A stretch of DNA of 64,000 bases. It comes from Sulfurospirillum sp. UBA12182. GTDB lineage: Bacteria > Campylobacterota > Campylobacteria > Campylobacterales > Sulfurospirillaceae. The stretch spans positions 1-64,000 of the forward strand of contig DLUF01000027.1 of assembly GCA_002742765.1 (NCBI GenBank), written 5' to 3'. This document shows positions 56,105-64,000 of this stretch, piece by piece. Each line of letters opens with the position of its first letter. The stretch's first letter is position 1. Both the position numbers and the translations under genes were made by a program. The notes under the pieces are model-generated. The model ran no database searches. It saw only the letters and a list, made by a program, of their open reading frames with translations, and was not told where the DNA came from.

Positions 56105-58583
56105 CTTTTTGTTTCCTTAAAAGAACTTCAATCTCTTTTGCCTCTACTGGTTTAGAGAAAAGAAAGCCTTGCATCTGCGTACAACCATGTTCTAATAAGA
56201 ATTTACGTTGTAGCTCGGTTTCCACACCTTCTGCTAAAACTTTTAGATAAAGACCACTACCAAGTGCCATTATCGTTCTAGCAATAGCTCTATCTTCAAA
56301 ACTTTTAGAGAGGTTTTCTACAAAAACTCTATCAATTTTTAGTTTGGTGATAGGAAGCTGTTTTAAGTAAGATAAAGAGGAGTAACCTGTACCAAAATCA
56401 TCTATCGATATCCCGATATTGATATCTCTTAGTTTTTTAAGAAGCTCGATAGATTTTTTTGGATTTTTCATGATATAACGCTCAATCACCTCAACACCTA
56501 ACCACTCTGGTTTACATCCTGTTTGTCTTAGCGTCTTTAAAATAAACTCATAAAGCCCATCTTGTTCAAGTTGACGTCCTGCAAAGTTGATAGAAACTCT
56601 TCCTGGATTTAAACCCATCTTATACCACTGACTAATCTGTTTCATAGCTTCTTGGCTTACCCATTTTCCAATCTCTATAATCAAATTACTCTCTTCAGCA
56701 ATCTCTATAAAATAGTTTGGATAAACCAAACCTTTTTCTGGATGATTCCAGCGTATAAGTGCTTCTACTCCTTCGATAAAACCATCTTTGGCACTAACAA
56801 TAGGTTGATAATGAAGTATAAATTGATTGTGAAAAAGTGCTTCTCTTAACTCACTTTCAACTTTGATTTGATGTTCTACCTCTTCATTCATCTTATTTGT
56901 GTAGAATTTATAATTATCTCTTCCCTCTTCTTTAGCTTTTAACATCGCTGTATCAGCATTTTTAAGGAGTTCATTTACATTTATTCCATCATCAGGGTAC
57001 ATACTAATGCCGATACTAAGTTTAACAGATTGTCTTACTTCTTCTAAAATAAACTCTTCTTGAAAACTATCTTTGAGTTTATGTAAAACATTTACAACGT
57101 CATGAACATCTTTACAATTATCAAGCACAATGATAAATTCATCTCCACTAAGTCTTCCAACGATATCAGACTCACGAATACCACTTTTAAGCCTCTTTGC
57201 AACTTGTTTTAAAAGAGCATCACCAAGATGATGACCATAAGAGTCATTAATATGTTTAAATTTATCAAGATCCACAAACAAAACTGCGACTTTATAACCT
57301 TCTCGCTTTGCTCTTTTGAGTAGCTGTTCTAATCTATCAGTGAGTAAAATTCTATTTGGTAAAGAGGTTAATGTATCGTGTTTTACTTGATATTGTAAAA
57401 GTTTTTTTTGCTCAATTGCCTTTGCATGTTTTAACATCAAACGACTCTCATAATGGCGAAGAATGCGTCTTAACCTACTTGAAAAATCAAGCATAATAAA
57501 TAAGATAATAACAACAATAGCAAAAGAAACAGCAACAATCTCTACGATAGATTGATAGAGTTGCTTTTCTAACTCCTCTTCTTTGAGGCTTATCTCTTGT
57601 AAAACACTCGCCCCATAGGTATTTGTCCCTATAACCCAATCTAAATTTTCAAGATATCTGACAAAAGAGGAGTTATACTTTTTAGCTTCATCCGTATCAA
57701 ACTGCATCGAGGTAGTATGGGAGATAAAAAAACCCTCTGGGGAGATTTTTGAACCTCTTATAATCTGATTTACTTCCGAACTTCCTTGTGAAAACTGTTG
57801 TTGTTCTTTTTTAGTTGTAATCAAATTACCATCACTATCATAAGCAAAGACATAAGCCCCATCGCTATAACTTATCTCATCTAAAAAAACTTTGGCTTCC
57901 TTTTTTACCCTCTCTAAGATATCCTCTTCATATCTTGCTGTTCCAACAAAAATCCCTAATGGCTTAAAAAAATAGATATAACCTATCTTCTTTTTCATCG
58001 GGGAGTTTAATTCATCTGGTTTATACCAAAACCATTCATAAAAATCTTCCTTTTTGGTTTTTGCAATCTGTATCAAATCTTGGACGATATAAGTTCCCTT
58101 GACATCTTGGTGGTTGTACATGTAAGTGTTTTCCATATAAGGCTGGGTTGGAAGTAAAAGGTTATAACCATTTAAATCGTAGATAAAAAAGTATCCACTC
58201 AAATTTTCAAAAAAACGAATCGGTCGTAATTTCTCTTTTATCTTTTCTATTATCTGTTTTTTGGAGAGGGTTTTGTTTTCATAATAGATATTTTCCATTA
58301 TTTCAACAGCTAGTAAAACTAAGTGTTTTACTTCGAGTTTAGCCTCTTCTTTTAAAGCAGATTCATTTGACTGTAAAAATGAGGCAATAGTGTCTATACG
58401 TTCTCTAGCTTTTATTTTTGTCTCTTTGAGAAATTTTCTTTTTATCTCATCAATATCTCTTGAATAACGATCGTTTTCATACTTGATATAAATACTAACC
58501 AATAGCATAGTTGTCATAATTACACCAAGAACTGGTAAAAAAACAATCCAACGAAGAATCGGACTTTTCTTTCCATCAACCAA
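56088..58583 (-). CDS. Cache-sensor GGDEF-EAL cyclic di-GMP protein
   Basis: 831 residues: membrane helix (VFLPVLGVIMTTMLLVSIYI), a periplasmic region of about 290 residues with two Cache-type folds (LSGYFFIYDLNGYNLLLPTQ; GTARYEEDILERVKKEAKVF; DGAYVFAYDSDGN), second helix (IVAVSFAIVVIILFIMLDF), GGDEF domain (FVDLDKFKHINDSYGHHLGD) and EAL domain (EALIRWNHPEKGLVYPNYFI; SIDDFGTGYSSLSYLKQLPI). The GGDEF loop reads SGDEF, with I-site RESD five residues before. The EAL catalytic residues look intact, so net phosphodiesterase activity is plausible. It probably senses a small molecule outside the cell. Confidence 0.9.
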   Translation of the reverse strand: MVDGKKSPILRWIVFLPVLGVIMTTMLLVSIYIKYENDRYSRDIDEIKRKFLKETKIKARERIDTIASFLQSNESALKEEAKLEVKHLVLLAVEIMENIYYENKTLSKKQIIEKIKEKLRPIRFFENLSGYFFIYDLNGYNLLLPTQPYMENTYMYNHQDVKGTYIVQDLIQIAKTKKEDFYEWFWYKPDELNSPMKKKIGYIYFFKPLGIFVGTARYEEDILERVKKEAKVFLDEISYSDGAYVFAYDSDGNLITTKKEQQQFSQGSSEVNQIIRGSKISPEGFFISHTTSMQFDTDEAKKYNSSFVRYLENLDWVIGTNTYGASVLQEISLKEEELEKQLYQSIVEIVAVSFAIVVIILFIMLDFSSRLRRILRHYESRLMLKHAKAIEQKKLLQYQVKHDTLTSLPNRILLTDRLEQLLKRAKREGYKVAVLFVDLDKFKHINDSYGHHLGDALLKQVAKRLKSGIRESDIVGRLSGDEFIIVLDNCKDVHDVVNVLHKLKDSFQEEFILEEVRQSVKLSIGISMYPDDGINVNELLKNADTAMLKAKEEGRDNYKFYTNKMNEEVEHQIKVESELREALFHNQFILHYQPIVSAKDGFIEGVEALIRWNHPEKGLVYPNYFIEIAEESNLIIEIGKWVSQEAMKQISQWYKMGLNPGRVSINFAGRQLEQDGLYEFILKTLRQTGCKPEWLGVEVIERYIMKNPKKSIELLKKLRDINIGISIDDFGTGYSSLSYLKQLPITKLKIDRVFVENLSKSFEDRAIARTIMALGSGLYLKVLAEGVETELQRKFLLEHGCTQMQGFLFSKPVEAKEIEVLLRKQKDALSI

Positions 58584-58686
58584 TGACTACTCTCCAAATT
58601 TTTAGTACCTTTAGAGTACCATAAATTGCTAAATACTTCGCTAAAGTTCTTTTTTGAAAGGACTTTTTTGCTATAATTTTTCTATA

Positions 58687-59205
58687 ATGAAAAAGAAAGA
58701 AACACTTATCTACTGTGCTTTAATGCCAGAGGCTAAACCACTAATCGGCTATCTTAAACTAACTCAAACAAAACAGGGGTATTTTGAAAATGAATCAATC
58801 TTGCTTTGTGTCGGTGGTATGGGCTTTGAAAAAACAAAAAATTCTCTGCACTCACTGTTTCAAGAGTTTCATTTTCAAAAAGCAATCAATCTAGGAATTG
58901 CTGGATGCAAAGATGAGACTATCCCTAAAGGCTCGTTATTTTGCACCAATCAAGAGTTAAAAGATATCGCTTATACTTCACTCACTAGCGTCTTAACTCC
59001 ACTTACATGTAAAGATATGCTTAAGAGCACTCTAGTAGATATGGAAGCGCAAGTCTTTTTAGAAATCTGTAAACAATTTTTAAAAAAAGAGGATATTTTT
59101 GTGTTTAAAGTTGTTTCTGATTATCTTGATGATACTATTCCATCAAAAGCTTATGTCAATGAACTCATCCAAAAAAATATAAAAAAGATAACACCATATG
59201 TCTGA
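58687..59205 (+). CDS. MTA/futalosine-type nucleosidase family protein (short)
   Basis: 172 residues, shorter than the roughly 230 of MTA/SAH nucleosidase. It keeps LIYCALMPEAKPLIGYLKL, VGGMGFEKTK, NLGIAGCKD, the substrate-binding VDMEAQVFLEIC and a late Asp in FKVVSDYLDD, all of the nucleoside-phosphorylase fold. It may be a futalosine hydrolase (MqnB) or a dedicated partner of the adjacent SPL-type enzyme. There is no ribosome binding site before ATG 58687. A TATAAT box at 58672-58677 would start transcription two or three bases before it, so the mRNA may be leaderless. Confidence 0.72.
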   Translation: MKKKETLIYCALMPEAKPLIGYLKLTQTKQGYFENESILLCVGGMGFEKTKNSLHSLFQEFHFQKAINLGIAGCKDETIPKGSLFCTNQELKDIAYTSLTSVLTPLTCKDMLKSTLVDMEAQVFLEICKQFLKKEDIFVFKVVSDYLDDTIPSKAYVNELIQKNIKKITPYV

Positions 59206-60424
59206 AAAATTTGATAATGCCATCTTGCATACTCCATTTCAATCTTTACATGTAAACACTCAAAACTTTTTACGGCTAAAGTCTTTGGAGTATAGATTAA
59301 GTTTTAGTGAGATACGAAATCTCATAGAAATCGCTATCGACTTACAAATGTGGAATGAGCCATCTTTACAAGAGATTTGGATAGATGATACACAAAAGAA
59401 AAAAATCCTTTTACATGTAAAGAATTTTTATGAGACAACAAAGCTTAAACCAAAAAGCTATCCACAAAATCCAACACTCAAAACAGAACATAAAATCAAG
59501 TTTTCTACCGTTGCTAAAGAGAGTTTAGGACTTGGTTCTTGTCCAGTGGCGAGTCCAAAAACTAGGTGTTGCAACCTTATGACACTAGATGCAGTCGAGA
59601 GTTGTGGGTTTGATTGTTCTTACTGCTCTATCCAATCTTTTTACAACCAAAACACTATCACATTCGATAAAAACTTTGCACAAAAACTCTCAAACCTCAA
59701 ACTTGACCCTAACAAAAGATACCATATAGGTACAGGTCAAAGTTCTGATTCTTTGATGTGGGGGAATAAAGAGGGAGTTTTAGAAGCTCTGTTCACTTTT
59801 GCCAAAGCAAATCCAAATGTCATCTTAGAGTTTAAAACAAAATCACACAATATCTCCTATCTGCTTGAAAATGAAGTTCCCAAAAACATCATCGCTACTT
59901 GGTCACTCAATCCTCAAACCATTATCGACAATGAAGAGCATTTTAGTGCTTCTTTAGAGGAGCGTATCAAAAGCGCTAGAGCTTTAGCGGATATCGGCGT
60001 TTTAGTCGGCTTTCACTTTCATCCAATCATCGTTTATGAGGGATATGAAAAAGAGTATGAAGCCATAGTAAACAAACTCTTAGAGAGCTTTACATGTAAA
60101 GAAGTTGCCCTCGTTTCCATGGGAACACTTACCTTTATAAAACCTGTTTTAAAAAAGCTTCGTCAAAGAGCTATCGACTCTAAAATTCTACAAATGCCGC
60201 TCACGGATGCAAGTGGGAAACTCTCTTATCCACTACAAATCAAAGAGCAGATGTTTAAAATGCTCTACAAAGCATTTACCCCTTGGCATGAAAAAGTCTT
60301 TTTTTATATGTGCATGGAAGATGAAAGCCTCTGGCAAAAAGTTTTTGGATATGAGTATAAAAACAATGAAGCATTTGAAGAAGCGATGCTACAATCTTAT
60401 TTTGACAAGGTAAAATCTTTATGA
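59198..60424 (+). CDS. Spore photoproduct lyase-family radical SAM protein
   Basis: 408 residues. Radical SAM cluster motif CGFDCSYCSIQSFYN (CX3CX2C), and the SPL-type YHIGTGQSSDSLMWG, PNVILEFKTKSHNISYLL and SLEERIKSARALADIGVLVG. In spore formers the enzyme repairs the thymine photoproduct. This organism is not expected to sporulate, so the substrate here is unknown; DNA repair is possible. It contains three perfect TTTACATGTAAA copies, the highest count of any gene in the window. Overlaps its neighbours on both sides. Confidence 0.85.
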   Translation: MSEKFDNAILHTPFQSLHVNTQNFLRLKSLEYRLSFSEIRNLIEIAIDLQMWNEPSLQEIWIDDTQKKKILLHVKNFYETTKLKPKSYPQNPTLKTEHKIKFSTVAKESLGLGSCPVASPKTRCCNLMTLDAVESCGFDCSYCSIQSFYNQNTITFDKNFAQKLSNLKLDPNKRYHIGTGQSSDSLMWGNKEGVLEALFTFAKANPNVILEFKTKSHNISYLLENEVPKNIIATWSLNPQTIIDNEEHFSASLEERIKSARALADIGVLVGFHFHPIIVYEGYEKEYEAIVNKLLESFTCKEVALVSMGTLTFIKPVLKKLRQRAIDSKILQMPLTDASGKLSYPLQIKEQMFKMLYKAFTPWHEKVFFYMCMEDESLWQKVFGYEYKNNEAFEEAMLQSYFDKVKSL

Positions 60425-61086
60425 AAAATGTTCTTATGAGTGGTGGAAGTAGTGGCATAGGAAAAGCTATCAGACAAACTTTAGAAGAGGCTGGTTATCT
60501 TGTAACAAATATAGGAAGAAAGGAGGCTCAAATCATCTGTGATTTAAAAGAGCTCTCTTCGTTAGAAACTCTTGTGAGAGAGTGGCTAAAGGAAAATGAA
60601 GTTGACGTTCTTATAAATTGTGCTGGTCTTGGGGTTTTCGAGCCACATGAAGAACTCTCAACTACCAAAATCCAAGAGCTAATCGCTGTTAATCTCACTG
60701 CTCCAATCTTACTTACAAATCTCTGTTTAAGAAGTTTAAAAAGAACCAAAGGACATATCTGTAACATCACTTCCATTGAGGCGACAAAACACTCTAAATT
60801 TTCAGCTCTTTATACCGCTACAAAAAGTGGGTTGAGAGATTTTAGTCTCTGCTTGTTTGAAGAGTCAAGACGTGCGGAGGTAAAAGTCACTTCTATCAAC
60901 CCTGATATGACCAAAACAGCCTTTTTTGATAATCTCAAATTTGAACCCTCTTGCGAGCCAAACACGCACCTACTCCCAGACCAGATAGCTCAGGCGATTC
61001 TTTTTATCCTTTCAAATGATGCCGCAATCCCTGATATGACCATAAGAGCACCAAAATTTGGTATATCTAAAAAAAACACTTTATGA
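60421..61086 (+). CDS. Short-chain dehydrogenase/reductase
   Basis: 221 residues, Rossmann start LMSGGSSGIGKAIRQTL, catalytic NITSIEATKHSKFSALYTATKSG (Ser-Tyr-x3-Lys). NAD(P)-dependent oxidoreductase of unknown substrate. Overlaps the SPL-type gene (ATGA), so both are made together; a role in the same process is only suggested. Confidence 0.88.
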   Translation: MKNVLMSGGSSGIGKAIRQTLEEAGYLVTNIGRKEAQIICDLKELSSLETLVREWLKENEVDVLINCAGLGVFEPHEELSTTKIQELIAVNLTAPILLTNLCLRSLKRTKGHICNITSIEATKHSKFSALYTATKSGLRDFSLCLFEESRRAEVKVTSINPDMTKTAFFDNLKFEPSCEPNTHLLPDQIAQAILFILSNDAAIPDMTIRAPKFGISKKNTL

Positions 61087-61116
61087 TAAAATACAAAAAA
61101 TAAAAAAGGAACTACC

Positions 61117-61752
61117 TTGCAAGAGATGTGGAATAAAAAATTTGATAGAGAAGATTTTTTATACGGAATAAATCCAAATATTTTTATCAAAGAAAATGTC
61201 TCCTTTTTAAAACCTAGATCAAGAGTTATCTGTCTAGGCGAGGGCGAAGGTAGAAATGCTTTATACTTAGCAAAAGAAGGGTTTAGAGTAGAAGCCCTTG
61301 ATGCCTCTGATGTAGGGCTTATGAAACTCCAAAAAAAAGCCTTAGAAGAAGAGACTGCTATAACCATACGCCATACTCTCATCGAAAACTGGGAACCACA
61401 TGGTCTTTATGATGGAATTATCTGTTCTTTTATGCATCTACCAAAATCTGAACAAAAAGATATGTTTCTCAAATCTTTCTTATCCTTGCAAAATGGAGGT
61501 TATTTTATCGCTGAATTTTTTAGTGTTCATCAACTCCAATTCCAAAGTGGAGGACCAAAAGATGAGAATCTTTTGTATGATTTAAAAGATTTATACACTA
61601 TCTTTTCAAACCTCCCATGCAAAATCTATAAACTCTGCGAAGAGATAACTACTCTTGATGAAGGGGCTGGTCATAAGGGAGAAGCAAGCGTTATAAGAGT
61701 TATTGTCAAAAAAGAACGTCAGGTTTTAAACGAACTTTTACAATCTCACTAG
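61117..61752 (+). CDS. Class I SAM methyltransferase, TehB/thiopurine-like
   Basis: 211 residues: WNKKFDREDFLYGINPNIFI, SAM-binding VICLGEGEGRNALYLAKEGF, and GIICSFMHLPKSEQKDMFLK. This is the pattern of small TehB-like methyltransferases acting on oxyanions or small molecules. The start is given as TTG 61117 because AAAAGGA is six bases upstream; ATG 61126 is the alternative. The 3' end overlaps the convergent metallophosphoesterase gene by 47 bases, the longest coding overlap in the window. Confidence 0.8.
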   Translation: MQEMWNKKFDREDFLYGINPNIFIKENVSFLKPRSRVICLGEGEGRNALYLAKEGFRVEALDASDVGLMKLQKKALEEETAITIRHTLIENWEPHGLYDGIICSFMHLPKSEQKDMFLKSFLSLQNGGYFIAEFFSVHQLQFQSGGPKDENLLYDLKDLYTIFSNLPCKIYKLCEEITTLDEGAGHKGEASVIRVIVKKERQVLNELLQSH

Positions 61753-62833
61753 GAGCAAAGACTCTTAGAGGTGGTCCCCAGTAACCAGTCCCACTACTCA
61801 CATAAACTTGTGTTTTAGGAGAGTGTTTATAGAGTCCGTGAAGATAAGGCTGGTCTAGTAAAACTAAAAGACCAAAAGGGAAAATCTGACCTCCATGCGT
61901 ATGCCCGCAAAGAGCAAAATCTATCTCTTCTTCTTTTAACTCTTTGAGAAATTTTGGTTGATGCGCTAGTAAAATAGTCGGTAAATCCTCTCTTACACCA
62001 TCTAAAGCTTTTTGTAAATTTGGTTCTAAAAAGCCTAGCCTTCTCCCCATCAAGTCATTGACACCAACAAGATTAAGATTATCGTCTATCAAAACATTTT
62101 CATTTTCTAAAACTTTAACACCCAGAGTTTTTAAATGAGCATGTATCTCTTTGACACCGTGAAAATACTCATGATTTCCACTCACAAAATAGACTCCATA
62201 TCTGCTTTTTATCTGCTTTAAAGAATCTAATTTATGCCCGATTTCAGAAGCTTTTAAATCCACTAAATCACCAGTAATCACAACGATATCAGCATCTAAT
62301 TCATTGATTTGTTTTACAATTGAGTCCATAAACTCATACCCTAAACTCTTACCGATGTGAACATCACTTATCTGGATGAGATTGACCTCTTCTTTTAAGC
62401 CTTTGATTTTGACATAAATTTCATTTATGATAGGTGCTTTAAAACCGTTGACAAACCCTTTCAGAACATAACTAGCGACTAAAATGAGCATCGTTATATC
62501 CAAAATCGTTTTTAACATCACTCGTCTTGACGCATCAAAAGGGACTTTTTGAAGTGGCAAATGAAACAAATCATATAAAAGAGCTACACAAAAAAGCATA
62601 AAAGAGATACCTATCAAAGAGGAAAAGGCATAATACCAAAAAACTGGCATACTGCCTGAACGAAGCATCGTAAAAAAGAGTATTTCACAAACACTCATAA
62701 AAACGATAAACCACTTCAGCTTTTTTGTATGTTTTTTAAAAAAATCAATCTTACTTAAGAATCTTTTATATACATAAACATTGATACCGATAAGAACAAG
62801 CGTAGCAACAAGAGCGAAAACATATCTAAACAT
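61706..62833 (-). CDS. Membrane-bound calcineurin-like metallophosphoesterase (YkuE-like)
   Basis: 375 residues. Four or five membrane helices in the first 140 residues, then a metallophosphoesterase with all metal motifs: ISDVHIGKSLG, VVITGDLVDL, VSGNHEYFHGV, LAHQPKFL and CGHTHGGQIFPF. Relatives hydrolyse UDP-diacylglucosamine-type or other phosphodiesters at the membrane; the substrate is unknown. The 3' end overlaps the methyltransferase gene. Confidence 0.88.
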   Translation of the reverse strand: MFRYVFALVATLVLIGINVYVYKRFLSKIDFFKKHTKKLKWFIVFMSVCEILFFTMLRSGSMPVFWYYAFSSLIGISFMLFCVALLYDLFHLPLQKVPFDASRRVMLKTILDITMLILVASYVLKGFVNGFKAPIINEIYVKIKGLKEEVNLIQISDVHIGKSLGYEFMDSIVKQINELDADIVVITGDLVDLKASEIGHKLDSLKQIKSRYGVYFVSGNHEYFHGVKEIHAHLKTLGVKVLENENVLIDDNLNLVGVNDLMGRRLGFLEPNLQKALDGVREDLPTILLAHQPKFLKELKEEEIDFALCGHTHGGQIFPFGLLVLLDQPYLHGLYKHSPKTQVYVSSGTGYWGPPLRVFAPSEIVKVRLKPDVLF

Positions 62834-62937
62834 ATAAAAAATCCTTATAAATAAGCCTGCGCAATTGTATCAAATTTTTTTAAATATCAATGAAAAATCA
62901 ACTTTCATCTTTTACATGTAAAGATGCCAAAAAGTAT

Positions 62938-62960
62938 AAAGAGGGGTTTTACCCCTCTTT
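62938..62960 (-). terminator. Terminator of the AGCS symporter gene
   Basis: AAAGAGGGG and CCCCTCTTT form a perfect 9 bp stem with a five-base loop, directly after the symporter stop on the minus strand. A perfect TTTACATGTAAA (62911-62922) lies 16 bases further downstream of it, in the same 126-base gap. Confidence 0.88.
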
Positions 62961-64000
62961 TATTTTAAAGCTTTAAAGTAGCGATTTGTCTCTTTAGAGA
63001 TAACTTTTGAGAGAATTAAAAGTGCGATAAGATTTGGGATAGCCATCATACCGTTCATCATATCTGAGAAATTCCATACAAAATCAAGTTTCATCATCGC
63101 TCCAACCATTACCATCGAAACAAAGATAACTCGATAAAGTTTTACCAGATTTTCACCAAAGATAAACTCAAATGCTTTCTCTCCATAATAACTCCATCCA
63201 AGGATTGTAGAGTAAGCAAAAAGAGCTGTTGCTATGACAACAACGATAGTTCCAAAATCTCCCAAATGATATGCGAAACTTTGCATTGTAAGCGTTCCTG
63301 CACTCACTCCTTCTTGCCAAAAAGGCGAGATAAGGATGATAACAGCTGTCATCGTACACACAACTAAAGTATCTATAAAAGTTTGTGTCATACTGACAAG
63401 TGCTTGTTTTACTGGATCACTTGTTTTTGCCGCAGCAGCAGCGATAGGTGCTGAACCAAGTCCTGACTCATTTGAGAAAACTCCACGAGCAACCCCAAAA
63501 CGGATAGCCGCAGCTATAGTTGCACCGACAAATCCTCCACCTGCTGCTATCGGATTAACCGCATGATAAAAGATAAGTCCAAAAGCTGAACCGATTTTAT
63601 CGACATTCATAACCAATATAATGACAGCACAAAAAACATAAGCGATAATCATAAAAGGAACTAATATGGAAGTAAACTTACCAATTGATTTTATCCCTCC
63701 TAGAACCACTAAGGCTGTGAGAGTTAAAAGAGTAAGACCACTTACCCAAGTTGGTATCGACATCTGAGAATTTAAAATCTCTGCAACTGCGTTTGATTGG
63801 GTCATGTTACCTATCCCAAAAGCAGCACAAGCAGTAAAAATCGCAAATGCCATACCAAGTTTTGGTAATTTAGCTCCATAAGTAAGGTAGTACATAGGTC
63901 CACCCTTCATGCCGTTGGAACCACTTTGGCGGTATTTTACAGCTAAAATCGCCTCAGAATACTTCGTTGCCATCCCAACTAAACCAGTTACCCACATCCA
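62960..64000 (-). CDS. Alanine or glycine:cation symporter, AGCS family (partial, N-terminus outside window)
   Basis: About 345 C-terminal residues of a sodium-coupled alanine/glycine importer. Clear family blocks: GGPMYYLTYGAKLPKLGMAF, GIGNMTQSNAVAEIL, FGVARGVFSNESGLGSAPIA, VVCTMTAVIILISPFW and ILGWSYYGEKAFEFIFGE. About eight membrane helices are visible. With sdaA and the dicarboxylate symporter this points to uptake and use of amino and organic acids. Confidence 0.92.
   Translation of the reverse strand, partial: WMWVTGLVGMATKYSEAILAVKYRQSGSNGMKGGPMYYLTYGAKLPKLGMAFAIFTACAAFGIGNMTQSNAVAEILNSQMSIPTWVSGLTLLTLTALVVLGGIKSIGKFTSILVPFMIIAYVFCAVIILVMNVDKIGSAFGLIFYHAVNPIAAGGGFVGATIAAAIRFGVARGVFSNESGLGSAPIAAAAAKTSDPVKQALVSMTQTFIDTLVVCTMTAVIILISPFWQEGVSAGTLTMQSFAYHLGDFGTIVVVIATALFAYSTILGWSYYGEKAFEFIFGENLVKLYRVIFVSMVMVGAMMKLDFVWNFSDMMNGMMAIPNLIALLILSKVISKETNRYFKALK

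Noticed and set aside
61706-61752. The 47-base overlap of the methyltransferase and metallophosphoesterase 3' ends as a sign of a wrong frame or frameshift.
   Set aside because: Both proteins show complete family patterns up to their ends, so the overlap is taken as genuine.

Overview
The window is AT-rich, densely packed bacterial chromosome from a motile, Gram-negative Campylobacterota (Epsilonproteobacteria), most likely Sulfurimonas or a close relative. This is judged from gene content and order, not from a search. Supporting points are the recA-eno-ftsB-AMIN block, fliQ next to murB, futalosine-pathway menaquinone genes (mqnA, mqnD), the pseudaminic-acid flagellin glycosylation operon with a Maf-type protein, and a Csd4-type cell-shape carboxypeptidase. 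No rRNA, tRNA, CRISPR array or intact insertion sequence was seen, and no stretch over about 220 bases lacks a gene.

Layout. 1-9.9 kb: potA (partial), DUF155 and UPF0316 proteins, a YajR-like MFS transporter, a YqaA membrane protein, two toxin-antitoxin modules (yefM with a frameshifted yoeB; a Phd/ParE-like pair), a diguanylate cyclase, a flavin-binding PPOX protein, moaD-moaE-moeA and a threonine aldolase. 10-24.8 kb: mqnA, gdhA, upp, adk, malic enzyme, gltX, a SurA-like chaperone, accB-accC, a dCMP deaminase, two small flagellin-like proteins, a TetR regulator, a LigB-type dioxygenase and YceI. 24.9-38.3 kb: the flagellin glycosylation island (pseB-C-F-G-H-I with a formyltransferase, a PIG-L deacetylase, a methylase and a Maf protein), convergent with a 651-residue flagellin that has a sigma28 promoter. 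Two accessory units are inserted on either side of pseG: an mntA-hepT toxin-antitoxin pair and an ATPase-DUF234 gene. Each is flanked by duplicated host sequence. 38.4-49.1 kb: topA-bioB-antiporter, gltA, the recA-eno-ftsB-AMIN operon, a lone DUF234 protein and mqnD. 49.2-64 kb: fliQ-murB, tsaD, two peptidoglycan peptidases, a dicarboxylate symporter, sdaA, a Cache-GGDEF-EAL protein, a nucleosidase/SPL-radical-SAM/SDR/methyltransferase run, a metallophosphoesterase and an AGCS symporter (partial).

Two signals are not explained by genes. First, the palindrome TTTACATGTAAA (core TACATGTA) recurs throughout. I counted 34 cores and 12 perfect 12-mers by eye, against about two cores expected by chance. 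It sits mostly inside genes, where it reads Leu-His-Val-Lys or Phe/Leu-Thr-Cys-Lys. It also occurs as a pair forming the gdhA/upp terminator, in the flagellin promoter, as a stop codon and next to a ribosome binding site. It behaves like a genome-wide signature such as an uptake sequence or HIP1-type motif. Second, a short structured element is found directly upstream of the start codons of upp, the dCMP deaminase gene and fliQ. It consists of AGGAA, an 11-12 bp hairpin and then the Shine-Dalgarno sequence, and stem changes between copies keep the pairing. It may be a repeated leader element controlling translation.
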